From positions 310,001-374,000 of the forward strand of contig CAIJLZ010000004.1 in assembly GCA_903821605.1 (NCBI GenBank): 64,000 nucleotides of DNA. The letters are read 5' to 3'. This stretch comes from an uncultured Sphingomonadales bacterium (GTDB lineage Bacteria; Pseudomonadota; Alphaproteobacteria; Sphingomonadales; Sphingomonadaceae). The notes below the pieces were generated by a model. The model did not search any database, was not told the origin of the DNA, and saw nothing but the letters and a program-made list of their open reading frames with translations. A program made the translations under genes and the position numbers. Of this stretch, positions 8,550 to 17,094 are shown piece after piece (within the stretch, counting starts at the first letter, position 1; every line of letters begins with the position of its first letter).

Positions 8550-9263
8550 TTAAAGCGTGATGATCCGGAACAATGCCATCAGCGCGAGAAACGGACCGAA
8601 CGAGAATTGATGGTCGCGCATCTGGCCCGTGCCCCATAGGCGGACCACATGCCAGCCACTGCCCACCAACGCGGCGAGCAGCACAACCTCCATCGCGCTG
8701 CCAAGGCCAAGCCAAGCGCCAATCATCGCGGTCATCTTGTAATCGCCGCCGCCCATCGCCTCCCGCCCGGTGAGCAGCGCATAGAGTTCACACGGCAAGC
8801 GCAGCAGCAGATAGCTTGCCGCCGCGCCGATCAGCGCGGCTTCCAATCCGATGCCGCGGGTCGCTTCCGGCAGTTGTAGCAATAGGCCCAGCCACAGCAG
8901 CGGCTGGGTCAGCGCATCGGGCAACAGCCGCGCGCGAAGATCGACGGCGGCAAGGCCGATCAAGGCCCAACCGAAGAGCAGCAGCGCGGCACCCCGTGGA
9001 TCAGGACCAGCAGGCCAGCCCAACCAGCCCGCGAGCGAAAGGCTGGCGGTAATGATGGCCAGGCTTGCCATCTGGTGCTGCCGGGCGAGTTGAACGAGCT
9101 GGGCGAACGGGATCGCGATGGCGTCGCCCGGCTGCCCGAGCAACTCGGCGCGCCATTGCTCGTCTTCGGCCTCGATCCGGAGCGGCAACCATTCGGCAAG
9201 CAGCACCAGCATCCCACCCGCCAACAGCCCAGACAGCAGCCAAGGGAGGAGTGCTGCCGTCAC
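8550..9263 (-). CDS. cpaA: Type IV/Flp prepilin peptidase (TadV/CpaA)
   Basis: A membrane aspartyl protease of the A24 family that would cut the leader from the Flp prepilins. The catalytic aspartates are visible in AAVDLRARLLPD and in GGGDYKM, the GxGD motif. Several hydrophobic helices span the chain and there is no N-terminal methylase zinc domain, as expected for CpaA-type enzymes. The GTG at 9263 is chosen because it overlaps the tadC stop (GTGA), giving 237 residues. Upstream in-frame codons only read through tadC. It is the last gene of the pilus operon. Confidence 0.85.
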   Translation of the reverse strand: MTAALLPWLLSGLLAGGMLVLLAEWLPLRIEAEDEQWRAELLGQPGDAIAIPFAQLVQLARQHQMASLAIITASLSLAGWLGWPAGPDPRGAALLLFGWALIGLAAVDLRARLLPDALTQPLLWLGLLLQLPEATRGIGLEAALIGAAASYLLLRLPCELYALLTGREAMGGGDYKMTAMIGAWLGLGSAMEVVLLAALVGSGWHVVRLWGTGQMRDHQFSFGPFLALMALFRIITL

Positions 9264-10210
9264 AGGTCGTTGATGGCGGTGAGCAATTGGATCACAGCCG
9301 GGCCAAGCATCACCAGCATCAGCGCCGGGAAAATGCACAGCACCAGCGGCAATAACATCTTGGTCGGGATCTTGGCAGCCAGTTCCTCGGCGCGCTGCAT
9401 CCGTCGCACGCGCATCACATCTGATTGGATGCGCAGCGCTTCGGCGATGCTGGTGCCGAATTTATCGGCCTGCACCAGCATGGAGGCAAAGCTCGACAGA
9501 TCATCAAGCGCGACCCGCAATGCGAGGTTACGCAATGCCGTCGAGCGGCCCGCACCCGCCCGGATTTCGAGCGTCACAAGGTGGAACTCTTCCCCGACCA
9601 TCTGGCTGCTGCGCACGATTTCATGCGACACGCGGTTGATCGCCTGATCAAGCGCGAGGCCGGATTCGGTGCAGATCACCAACAGGTCGATCAAATCCGG
9701 CAACACTTCGCGCATTTCTTCGATGCGACCGTTCGTGCGGAATTTGAGGATATAATCGGGGAAGTAATAGCCGGCGGCCGCTGCGGTGAAGATCGCCATG
9801 CCGATGTTGAGCAGATTGTCGTAGCGATAGCCGAAATACATCACGATGCCGATCAGCGCCGGTATAATGACGGTGAGCACGGTCTTGATCGCATAATAAT
9901 TGCGCGCAACGCGCTCGCCGCGCAACCCGGCCTGGATGAAGCGCAGCCGCACCGCATCCGATTGCCAGCCTTCTTGCGGGACGGACAGGCGGGATAGCGA
10001 GTCCAGCACCGAGGATAGGCGCTTGACCGTTTGCGAGCGCGGCGCGGGTTTGTCATTGGCCGGGGTGATACCCAGTGGCCGCACTGCACGAGCAAGACGA
10101 CGGCCATGTACCCATTCCGAACCAAGCCGTACGCCGCCAAACACCAGCAACGTCACGGCGAGGAACACCATCAACACGGCCAGAAGGCTAAGAGGGGTGG
10201 AGGCTGTCAT
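9260..10210 (-). CDS. tadC: Tad pilus inner-membrane platform protein TadC
   Basis: A 316-residue type II secretion F-domain protein. A hydrophobic N-terminal helix (TPLSLLAVLMVFLAVTLL) precedes paired membrane segments; the core DLIDLLVICTESGLALDQAI is the T2SF motif. C-terminal helices (LLPLVLCIFPALMLVMLGPAVI) close the domain. TadB and TadC form the platform on which the CpaF ATPase works. The ATG lies 4 bases after the tadB stop. Confidence 0.9.
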   Translation of the reverse strand: MTASTPLSLLAVLMVFLAVTLLVFGGVRLGSEWVHGRRLARAVRPLGITPANDKPAPRSQTVKRLSSVLDSLSRLSVPQEGWQSDAVRLRFIQAGLRGERVARNYYAIKTVLTVIIPALIGIVMYFGYRYDNLLNIGMAIFTAAAAGYYFPDYILKFRTNGRIEEMREVLPDLIDLLVICTESGLALDQAINRVSHEIVRSSQMVGEEFHLVTLEIRAGAGRSTALRNLALRVALDDLSSFASMLVQADKFGTSIAEALRIQSDVMRVRRMQRAEELAAKIPTKMLLPLVLCIFPALMLVMLGPAVIQLLTAINDL

Positions 10211-10214
10211 CGCG

Positions 10215-11189
10215 TCACACCCTGATCTGCGTGATTTTCCACATCCATGCGAAGCCGATCGCCATTGCGAATAGCCCCCCATAGACGAGGTGGTTGCCCT
10301 TGGGGGTGTGCCACAGCACATCCATATATTTCGGGTTGATCGCGCTCAGGGCCGCGGCCATCAAAAAGGGGAGTGCGCCGAGCATCACCCCGGAATATTT
10401 GCCTTCCGATGACAGCACCCGCACCCGGCCTTGCAGCTTCAGTCGCTCGCGGACGGTCCCGGCAAGGCCGTGCAGCAGATCGGACAGGTTGCCGCCCGTT
10501 TCTCGCTGGATCAGCACCGCAACGACAAAGAAGCCAAGATCGCTGCTATCGATGCGCTGCGGCATTTTGATCAGCGCATCCTGAAAGGAAATGCCGAAAT
10601 TCACTTCGTCGAACACCAGCCGGAATTCATGGCCAATCGGGTCGGGCAGTTCGTCTGCAACCATGCCGATGGCGATTGATAAGCTATGCCCGGCCCGCAA
10701 GGCGCGCGACATGAAATCAAGCGCATCGGGCAGTTGGTCGGTGAACATGCGCCTGCGCTTGGCGGCGAGACCCTTGAGGCGGAGCAGGGGAACGCCAATG
10801 CTGAGCATGGCCGCCGCCGTCGCCAGCAGAAAGGAATGGCTGGCGAAATAGCTGACCAGACCGAGCACAGTAGCCGCCCCGAGCGTCAGGTTAAGGACAT
10901 GCGATGCCGTTTGCACGCTGCCGGCGCGGATCAACAGCTTTTGCACGCCCTCCAACCCCGGCATTCGGGCCGCCAGCCATGTCGCCAGCCCCCCCGTTGG
11001 ATTGTGTTCTTCCTTGAACAAATGGTCGTTGGGGGTAGAGCGTCGGGCCGCGATCGCCTGAAGGCGTCGGTTCAGACCTTGGCTGTGGCCACCCCAACGC
11101 CGCGAAACGGCCCGGATGACGAGAAAATCCAGCGCGCCGATGGTGGCAAGCAGGAGGGCCGCAAGGCCGATCTTGGTGGCGGTGTCCAT
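10215..11189 (-). CDS. tadB: Tad pilus inner-membrane platform protein TadB
   Basis: A 324-residue T2SF-domain membrane protein, the partner of TadC. It has an N-terminal hydrophobic helix (KIGLAALLLATIGALDFLVI), a mid-chain pair, and the F-domain segment LPDALDFMSRALRAGHSLSIAI followed by a second copy-like region NLSDLLHGLAGTVRERL. The start is the ATG 13 bases after the cpaF stop, where the hydrophobic helix begins. Its place between cpaF and tadC is the standard Tad order. Confidence 0.9.
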   Translation of the reverse strand: MDTATKIGLAALLLATIGALDFLVIRAVSRRWGGHSQGLNRRLQAIAARRSTPNDHLFKEEHNPTGGLATWLAARMPGLEGVQKLLIRAGSVQTASHVLNLTLGAATVLGLVSYFASHSFLLATAAAMLSIGVPLLRLKGLAAKRRRMFTDQLPDALDFMSRALRAGHSLSIAIGMVADELPDPIGHEFRLVFDEVNFGISFQDALIKMPQRIDSSDLGFFVVAVLIQRETGGNLSDLLHGLAGTVRERLKLQGRVRVLSSEGKYSGVMLGALPFLMAAALSAINPKYMDVLWHTPKGNHLVYGGLFAMAIGFAWMWKITQIRV

Positions 11190-11202
11190 GCTGGGCGCCG
11201 TC

Positions 11203-12666
11203 CTATTCCTGTTCCCGATCAGGGTCGAACATCGCGGGGTCAAGCGTGATGCCCGCCTTTTGCAACTGGTCGGAGAAGATCGGGCGCACGCCTGTTGGCT
11301 TGAATTTGCCGATCACCTTGCCGTCGGCGGCAGTGCTCTCGATCTCGTAGGTGAAGATATCCTGGGTGGTGATGATATCGCCTTCCATCCCGGTGATCTC
11401 GTTGATCTTGACGATCTTGCGGGTGCCGTCGCTCAGCCGGTTGACCTGCACGATGACGTTGATCGCCGCGACCACCTGTTGGCGCAATGCCTTGGACGGC
11501 AATGTCATGCCCGACAGGCTGACCAGATTTTCGATGCGGCCGAGACAGTCCTGCGGCGTGTTGGCGTGGATCGTGGTGAGCGATCCCTTGTGGCCGGTGT
11601 TCATCGCCTGCAACATGTCGATTACCTCGCCGCCACGGACTTCGCCGACGACGATCCGGTCAGGACGCATACGCAGGCTGTTCTTGACCAACGAGCGCAT
11701 CGAGATGCCGCCCTTTTCCTCGATATTGGGCGGACGGGTTTCGAGCCGGACAACATGTTCCTGCTGCAACTGAAGTTCTGCCGTATCCTCGATCGTGATG
11801 ATGCGTTCATTGTCGGGGATATAGCTGGACAGGATGTTGAGCAGCGTCGTCTTACCGGAACCGGTGCCGCCCGACACGATGATATTGGCTTTGGCCTTGA
11901 CCATGCCCGCTAATAAGGTGGCCATATTGCGGGTCAGCGCGCCCTTGGCGAGCAGGTCGGCCATTTGGAGCGGCACCACCGCGAAGCGCCGGATACATAG
12001 GGTTGGGCCATCAAGCGCCAGCGGCGGAATGATGGCGTTGACACGGGACCCATCTGGCAGACGGGCGTCCGCCATCGGGCTGGCCTCGTCGATGCGGCGG
12101 CCGACGCGCGATACGATCTTGTCGATGATCTTGAGCAGATGTTCATCGTCGTTGAAACGGACATCGGCCCGCACAATCTGCCCGCGTCGTTCGACATAGA
12201 CCGTCTTTGCGCCATTCACCATGATTTCGGAAATCGTCGGGTCAGCAAGCAGCGGTTCCAGCGGACCAAGCCCGAGGATCTCATGCTGCAGGTCGTCGAT
12301 GATCTTGTCATGTTCCTGCTGGTTGATCGGCAGATGCTCTTCGTCGATCAATTGGTTGGCCAGTTCACGCAACCGGGCCTCGAGCCGTTCCGAGGTCATG
12401 GTCTCGACGGCGGTCAGATCGATACGTTGCAGCAGCTTCTGGTGCAGCATGGTTTTGATCGCGAAATATTCGTCGCGGTCGACAGCATCCCGTTGCGCCG
12501 GGGCGGCCTTGGAGAGGGCGAATTCGGTCGGCGCATTCGGCTTGGGCGCAGCCGTCGGCGCTGTTGCCGGACTTGGGACGTCGACCGGCGTGGCTGCTGC
12601 GGGGTTCAGCGCGTCAGCCAGCGTCCCGGCGTTCCACCGGGCTATTTGCTCCTTAAGCGTTGCCAT
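11203..12666 (-). CDS. cpaF: Tad pilus assembly ATPase CpaF/TadA
   Basis: A 487-residue secretion ATPase of the VirB11/GspE class that powers Flp pilus assembly. The Walker A GGTGSGKTT is at 266-274, then an Asp box-like IITIEDTAELQLQ, a MRPDRIVVGEVRGGE Walker B region, and a His box (GHKGSLTTIHANTP). The N-terminal 130 residues contain a low-complexity Ala/Pro linker and the usual N2 domain ending GLGPLEPLLADP. The start overlaps the end of cpaE by 25 bases, which suggests coupled translation. Confidence 0.95.
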   Translation of the reverse strand: MATLKEQIARWNAGTLADALNPAAATPVDVPSPATAPTAAPKPNAPTEFALSKAAPAQRDAVDRDEYFAIKTMLHQKLLQRIDLTAVETMTSERLEARLRELANQLIDEEHLPINQQEHDKIIDDLQHEILGLGPLEPLLADPTISEIMVNGAKTVYVERRGQIVRADVRFNDDEHLLKIIDKIVSRVGRRIDEASPMADARLPDGSRVNAIIPPLALDGPTLCIRRFAVVPLQMADLLAKGALTRNMATLLAGMVKAKANIIVSGGTGSGKTTLLNILSSYIPDNERIITIEDTAELQLQQEHVVRLETRPPNIEEKGGISMRSLVKNSLRMRPDRIVVGEVRGGEVIDMLQAMNTGHKGSLTTIHANTPQDCLGRIENLVSLSGMTLPSKALRQQVVAAINVIVQVNRLSDGTRKIVKINEITGMEGDIITTQDIFTYEIESTAADGKVIGKFKPTGVRPIFSDQLQKAGITLDPAMFDPDREQE

Positions 12667-13790
12667 AATGACTTACCCTTGCGCGGTGTCCGGAGGATGG
12701 AGGCGACCCAATCGTCGATTTCATGGGCAAAGGGCGAATGCGGCTGGGTCTCGATCAGCGGCGCGCCTTGTGCCAGCGCATCGGCGACGCCGCTGGCGGT
12801 TTCTGGCAGGGTCTGGGAGACCTTCTTGCCCACGGCCTTTTCCATTTCGGGGATGGAGATGCTTGTCCGACTGGTCTGGCGATTGATGACGAGCGATGTT
12901 TTGCCCGGCGAAAAATCGAGGTGCTGCAGCAGGGTGAACATCTGGCTTGTCCGGCGCGCGCTCGGGACATCAAGCGTGGCCACGATCGCGAGTTGGTCGA
13001 GCGTCTCGATGATGCCAAGCTTCACCGGGTCGATAGATGAGCCAAGATCGAACAGGACATAGTCATAATATGGCGCGACCTGATCCATCAGCCGGGCCAC
13101 ATTCGGCGCCGTGACACGGATCACCCGCTCGAAGGTCTGGGGGCAGGGAATGACATCCACCCGGTCATTCAGGTGGTGGACCATCGCCTTGAAAAGTCCT
13201 TGATCAAGCCGGTCGACCTCTTCGACCAGATCGGCGAGATCATGGGCGATGGGTTGGGCGGTCAGATAGATGTCCAGATCCCCGAACGGCAGCGACAGAT
13301 CGACCAGCAGCACCCGCGCATTGCCCGCTTTGGCCAGCGCCACGCCAAAATTGGCGAGCAGCAGCGTCGCGCCTGCCCCCCCCTTGGCGGCGATGAAGCC
13401 ATGGCGGCGAACCGTCTTGGCGCCGGGGGCGGCGGCCTTGGTCGGATCAATGCTGACCCGTTCGATCACTTCCCCGATCGCCTCGGCCGAGGTGTCGGTC
13501 AGCACGTCGTTGATCCCGATCCGCATCAATTGCAACAGGAAGTCCGGCGCAGGGCTGGCGATATAGGGAATGACAATGATGTGCGGGGCGTGCGCGCGGA
13601 TGTCGAGGATCGCGGTAATCGCGTCATGCTGCGGTAGGTCGCCAAGAAATACGAGGTTGGGCTGAAGCTGTTCAACCTGTTCGACCAGTCCATCGGCCCC
13701 AGTATGGATGCGGGTCAGCTTGGAGGCCCAAGGCGTGAAAAGATCGTCGGGAATATCCCATGGCAGGGCGGACGCGAGAAGGATGTGCAT
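12642..13790 (-). CDS. cpaE: Tad locus localisation ATPase-like protein CpaE/TadZ
   Basis: A 382-residue MinD/ParA-like protein with an N-terminal receiver-like domain (about 1-115) and a deviant Walker A, KGGAGAT at 136-142. The second lysine-threonine of KGGxGKT is replaced by Ala-Thr, as is common in TadZ proteins that localise the pilus machine rather than hydrolyse ATP strongly. VLLVDLSLPFGDLDIYL matches the Walker A' region. It lies between the short lipoprotein and cpaF. Confidence 0.9.
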   Translation of the reverse strand: MHILLASALPWDIPDDLFTPWASKLTRIHTGADGLVEQVEQLQPNLVFLGDLPQHDAITAILDIRAHAPHIIVIPYIASPAPDFLLQLMRIGINDVLTDTSAEAIGEVIERVSIDPTKAAAPGAKTVRRHGFIAAKGGAGATLLLANFGVALAKAGNARVLLVDLSLPFGDLDIYLTAQPIAHDLADLVEEVDRLDQGLFKAMVHHLNDRVDVIPCPQTFERVIRVTAPNVARLMDQVAPYYDYVLFDLGSSIDPVKLGIIETLDQLAIVATLDVPSARRTSQMFTLLQHLDFSPGKTSLVINRQTSRTSISIPEMEKAVGKKVSQTLPETASGVADALAQGAPLIETQPHSPFAHEIDDWVASILRTPRKGKSLWQRLRSK

Positions 13791-13909
13791 AGTTCAGGCC
13801 ATTCGCAATTGGCGGCCGGCTGAAGGCCGGCGGGGGGCGGTGACGATCAGGCGCGCTGCTGCTCGTGACCGCGGGAGATGGATGAGGCACTCCATCCGTG
13901 CGCTATCCA

Positions 13910-14170
13910 TCACTGCGGTTGGGTCGATGCGCCGACCAAGCTGCTGTCGGGCGCGGACTGGTCAGCCTTCATGAAGCGTTTGAGGGAGCGCTCACCCTCG
14001 ACGCCGGTCACGGGCTGGTTTGTCTGCTGGCGGTCGATTTTCTGCGCTTCGGTCGCGGCTTTGACGGCGGTACCGAACGGGCGCTCTTCCGTCGTGGTGC
14101 GGCAGGCGCCCAAGGCCACCACAAGGGCAAGCGCGGCGACTGGCCGCAGGCGGCAGGCGATGGGCGTCAT
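13910..14170 (-). CDS. Small Tad-locus lipoprotein in the cpaD position
   Basis: An 86-residue lipoprotein candidate: a basic start, hydrophobic core LRPVAALALVVALGAC and lipobox Cys at residue 23, then a short hydrophilic tail (TTTEERPFGTAVKAATEAQKID). It overlaps the cpaC stop by four bases (ATGA), so it is part of the operon. In other Tad loci this position holds CpaD, usually about 200 residues; this one is far shorter, so it is either a reduced CpaD or an unrelated pilotin-like lipoprotein. About 120 bases separate its stop from cpaE, without a visible gene. Confidence 0.7.
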   Translation of the reverse strand: MTPIACRLRPVAALALVVALGACRTTTEERPFGTAVKAATEAQKIDRQQTNQPVTGVEGERSLKRFMKADQSAPDSSLVGASTQPQ

Positions 14171-15600
14171 GGTTGTGGCTCCGCAGGCGCGATGGTCGGG
14201 CTCGGTTGATCGGCCGCTGGGGCTGATGGCGCGGCAGAGCTTGGCTTCTTCACCTCATCCGTCGGTAGAGGTGGGCTGCTCTCCTGTCCGCTGACCAATG
14301 TTGGCCGCACGACCACGACCAATTCGGTCTTATCGGATGAGAAGTCATCGCTGCGGAATAGCGCGCCTAGCACCGGAATCTGGCTTAGCAGCGGCAGGCC
14401 CTTCAGCGATTTTACGCTGGTGTTGCGGAGTAGGCCGCCAATCACAAGGCTCTGGCCATCGCGCAACTGCACCGTGGTCGAGACCCTGCTCGTGGTGAAG
14501 GCTGGCAACACCGATGTGGACTGGCCGTTGGAGAAGCTCAGCGGCTCCTTCGACAGTTCGGATACCTCAGGCGAGACGCGCAGGTTGATGCGCCCGCCAT
14601 CCAGCACTGTCGGCAGGAAGTGCAGGCCGACACCGAACTGGCGTTCTTCCAGTGTGATGTTGCCGGTGCCGCCACCGGCCTGTGCCACCGGAATGAATAC
14701 CTTGCCGCCGACAAGGAAGCTGCCTTCTTCGCCGCTCATGGCGACAATCGTCGGTTCGGCCAGAATCTTGACGGTGCCGCGCCGCCGCTCGGCGTCCAGA
14801 TCGACCTGATAGGTCGAACCGTTGCCAGTAAAGAACATGCTGGCCGTGCCGCCGCCCGAGCCGAGGAAGTTGGAGCCGATGTTCCACTTCATGCTGCCGT
14901 TCGGGTTGGCGATATCGACTTTCAGCCCCAGTCGGTCGACCACAGATTTCGACACTTCGGCGATCCGAACCTCCAGCATCACCTGTTGGGCATCGCGGAT
15001 CTTCATCAGATTGACGACGCGGACCAACTCTTGGCCAGATTGGCCGGCAGATCCTGATCCGCTCTTTTCGCCGCGCTGGATCGCCTGATTGATGGTGGCG
15101 GCATGCGCCTCCGCCAGCCGGACAGCGGCATTGGCTGCGACCGTATCTCCGGCGGTTCCACCCAGCACGATCGATGCGGCGGTATTGCTGATTTCGATCT
15201 GGTTGCCGGTTGGAAGCTGCTGATGGATCATTGTTTCCAGCGGCTGAAGGTCGATGCCGACATCAATGACCGCGGCCTGTGTCATGCCATTGCGGTCCCA
15301 GATCAAGATGTTGGTGCGGCCAACGCTCTTGCCCAGTACATAGAGTTCGCTTGGCCCGATCAGGCGGAAGTCCGCGATCTTGTCATCTGCGACGGCGACC
15401 CGACGGGCGGGAAAGGGCAGGCGGACAATTTGCGCCTGTCCCAGAAAGAGCGAGATGCGTTCGTCGTTTCTGTTGGCGGCGGTCGACGATAAGGATCCGC
15501 CATCGCCGCTCGCCAGCAGGGGCAGGGGGGCACTGAGCAACAGCGCCGTTGCTGTCATCAACAGGCCGATATGACGAACGGGCCGGGATGTCGTTGCCAT
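14167..15600 (-). CDS. cpaC: Tad pilus outer-membrane secretin CpaC/RcpA
   Basis: A 477-residue secretin. A signal peptide (RHIGLLMTATALLLSAPLPLLAS) is followed by the N-terminal pilus-assembly domain (ISLFLGQAQIVRLPFPARRVAVADDKIADF), a BON-like segment, and the secretin core (VMLEVRIAEVSKSVVDRLG, then GEEGSFLVGGKVFIPV and VPVLGALFRSD). A Pro/Ala-rich tail of about 35 residues follows. Its start shares one base with the cpaB stop (TAATG). Confidence 0.93.
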   Translation of the reverse strand: MATTSRPVRHIGLLMTATALLLSAPLPLLASGDGGSLSSTAANRNDERISLFLGQAQIVRLPFPARRVAVADDKIADFRLIGPSELYVLGKSVGRTNILIWDRNGMTQAAVIDVGIDLQPLETMIHQQLPTGNQIEISNTAASIVLGGTAGDTVAANAAVRLAEAHAATINQAIQRGEKSGSGSAGQSGQELVRVVNLMKIRDAQQVMLEVRIAEVSKSVVDRLGLKVDIANPNGSMKWNIGSNFLGSGGGTASMFFTGNGSTYQVDLDAERRRGTVKILAEPTIVAMSGEEGSFLVGGKVFIPVAQAGGGTGNITLEERQFGVGLHFLPTVLDGGRINLRVSPEVSELSKEPLSFSNGQSTSVLPAFTTSRVSTTVQLRDGQSLVIGGLLRNTSVKSLKGLPLLSQIPVLGALFRSDDFSSDKTELVVVVRPTLVSGQESSPPLPTDEVKKPSSAAPSAPAADQPSPTIAPAEPQP

Positions 15601-16484
15601 TACCTCATCCCCCCATCATTGCCCGTACCGCGAATTTCTTCGACCCCAAATGCGGCAGGCCGGGCGCGCGAGGGCGCCTTTGCAGGTGTCCCGGCCCGGC
15701 CAGCGCTGGCGGGCACCGCGACGGGCTGCTCGGGCAGTGGCACCATGCGGCCATTTGCGCCGGGTACCATGTGCTGCGGACCGGGTGGGGCATAGACGAT
15801 GGCCGTGCCACCGAACAAATCGTTGATGCGGGCGCCGGAGGTCTGTCCCGGGGCGGCGTCAAATTCGTTGCGCAAGACCAGCGAGAGATTGCCGACCGAG
15901 CGCGCAAGATCGAGTCGTTCGGCTTCGGCCGGGGCCATTTCAAGCGTGACGGCCTTGACGACCTTGGGCTTGTTGGGATCGGCTTCGGTTTCCTGCTCGA
16001 CAGCAAGGATCCTAATCCGTTCAAGCACGACCTTCGAAAAGGGCAGGTCATTGGCATCTTTGGCGCTCACCAGCACGTCGACATAAGCGCCCGGACGGGC
16101 GAAACCAGCCACGCCGATCACCTCGTCGGAGCCGATCGAAATGGCGCGCTTGCCGGGCGAGATCATCGCGGTCATCCCCGCCTTTGATGCAGGCAGTGCA
16201 AGATGGGTGGCGAGCAGAGGTTCATGGGCATAGACGTTGGTGCGGACGATCCGGTTGATGAGCAACGCGGGATTTTCGAATGCGCCCTTGGGCAATTTGT
16301 CGGATGCCCATTCGATGGTGGTGACCTGACCGGATGCCAAGGCTGTGCCAGCCGTAATGTCTTCGGCGGCGACCACGATGTATTTTTTGGGGGCGTTATG
16401 ATCCGGCGCAATAACCCGGAATACCAATATGGCAGCCACAAGGCCGATCAACAGGGCCGCGATGATGAGCATCGATGAGCGCAA
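15600..16484 (-). CDS. cpaB: Tad pilus assembly protein CpaB/RcpC
   Basis: A 294-residue CpaB protein: an N-terminal membrane anchor (MLIIAALLIGLVAAILVF), an SAF domain (YIVVAAEDITAGTALASGQVTTIEW), and the RcpC core with MISPGKRAISIGSDEVIGVAGFARPGAYVDVLV. It helps the secretin form a pore in the periplasm. The start used is a TTG at 16484 with GAAGG nine bases upstream; the alternative ATG at 16472 has no ribosome site. A 13-base C run on the coding strand lies 41 bases upstream of this start, between the pilin genes and cpaB. Confidence 0.88.
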   Translation of the reverse strand: MRSSMLIIAALLIGLVAAILVFRVIAPDHNAPKKYIVVAAEDITAGTALASGQVTTIEWASDKLPKGAFENPALLINRIVRTNVYAHEPLLATHLALPASKAGMTAMISPGKRAISIGSDEVIGVAGFARPGAYVDVLVSAKDANDLPFSKVVLERIRILAVEQETEADPNKPKVVKAVTLEMAPAEAERLDLARSVGNLSLVLRNEFDAAPGQTSGARINDLFGGTAIVYAPPGPQHMVPGANGRMVPLPEQPVAVPASAGRAGTPAKAPSRARPAAFGVEEIRGTGNDGGMR

Positions 16485-16525
16485 GGCGATCTACCTTCAA
16501 TTGTCTATTGTCACCGCCCGGGGCC

Positions 16526-16538
16526 GGGGGGGGGGGGG
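16526..16538. repeat. G13/C13 homopolymer upstream of cpaB
   Basis: Thirteen consecutive G on the plus strand (C13 in the transcribed sense) in the short flp-cpaB intergenic space. Such tracts are prone to slippage and to sequencing error. Confidence 0.9.
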
Positions 16539-16545
16539 ATGCCGA

Positions 16546-16567
16546 GGTCGCCATTTTCATGGCGACC
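16546..16567 (-). terminator. Hairpin after the Flp pilin gene (attenuator or mRNA stabiliser)
   Basis: On the minus strand, a perfect 9-bp stem GGTCGCCAT / ATGGCGACC closes a GAAA (GNRA) tetraloop 13 bases after the flp stop. No U run follows, so it may be a 3' stabiliser or partial terminator giving more pilin than assembly message. Confidence 0.65.
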
Positions 16568-16580
16568 CCGCAATTCACCA

Positions 16581-16757
16581 TTAGATCAGGGCGTTGAGCA
16601 CCGACGTAAAGGTGGTGACCAGCTTCGGACCGATCTGAGTCAGAACCGCAATAGCGGCGATGGAGATCAGGGCGGCAAGCAAGGCATATTCAATCATCGT
16701 CGCGCCACGTTGATCGCGCTGACGACGGAAAAGGGATTTAACCTGACGAATTTTCAT
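16581..16757 (-). CDS. flp: Flp/Fap pilin 1 (58 residues)
   Basis: A 58-residue Flp prepilin. A short basic leader (KIRQVKSLFRRQRDQRG) is followed by GATMIEYALLAALISIAAI, with the Glu and Tyr of the Flp pilin motif and the hydrophobic assembly helix; the tail is VLTQIGPKLVTTFTSVLNALI. Cleavage by CpaA would be expected at the Gly-Ala region before the motif. The core is nearly identical to the second pilin upstream, and the two differ mainly in leader and tail. It is followed by a GNRA hairpin. Confidence 0.93.
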   Translation of the reverse strand: MKIRQVKSLFRRQRDQRGATMIEYALLAALISIAAIAVLTQIGPKLVTTFTSVLNALI

Positions 16758-16788
16758 GGTGCGCCTCTCTTGTCTTGCTGCGCGCGGA

Positions 16789-16962
16789 TCAAATGAGCGC
16801 GTTCAAAACCTTGGTGAATGTGGTGATGAGTTTCGGACCGATCTGGGTCAAAACAGCGATGGCCGCGATCGAGATCAGGGCGGCAAGCAGGGCATATTCG
16901 ATCATGGTAGCGCCCTTCTGATTCTTGCGACGGAAGAGCGAGCGTAGGGTCTTGTTGGCCAT
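16789..16962 (-). CDS. flp: Flp/Fap pilin 2 (57 residues)
   Basis: A 57-residue Flp prepilin, first gene of the Tad operon. The ATG follows GAGG at a spacing of nine. Leader ANKTLRSLFRRKNQKG precedes GATMIEYALLAALISIAAI and the tail ITTFTKVLNALI. It is a tandem paralogue of the pilin 31 bases downstream. Upstream is an AT-rich leader with a TTGACA box on the minus strand. Confidence 0.93.
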   Translation of the reverse strand: MANKTLRSLFRRKNQKGATMIEYALLAALISIAAIAVLTQIGPKLITTFTKVLNALI

Positions 16963-17003
16963 GTCAGGACACCTCAATTGAACAAACTATAATTTCCAAA
17001 CTT

Positions 17004-17032
17004 GAATTGAATTAAAAGTTAATAACTGTCAA
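17004..17032 (-). promoter_or_regulatory. Candidate promoter of the Tad operon
   Basis: A perfect TTGACA (minus strand, 17032-17027) lies 65 bases before the first pilin ATG in a very AT-rich stretch. The -10 box at the standard distance (CAATTC) is poor, so the assignment is tentative. Confidence 0.3.
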
Positions 17033-17094
17033 CATATGTTGCTCATTGAGGGGGATTTTTTCCCGGAACTCCGTCGATCCTGTCGGTCCTCATC

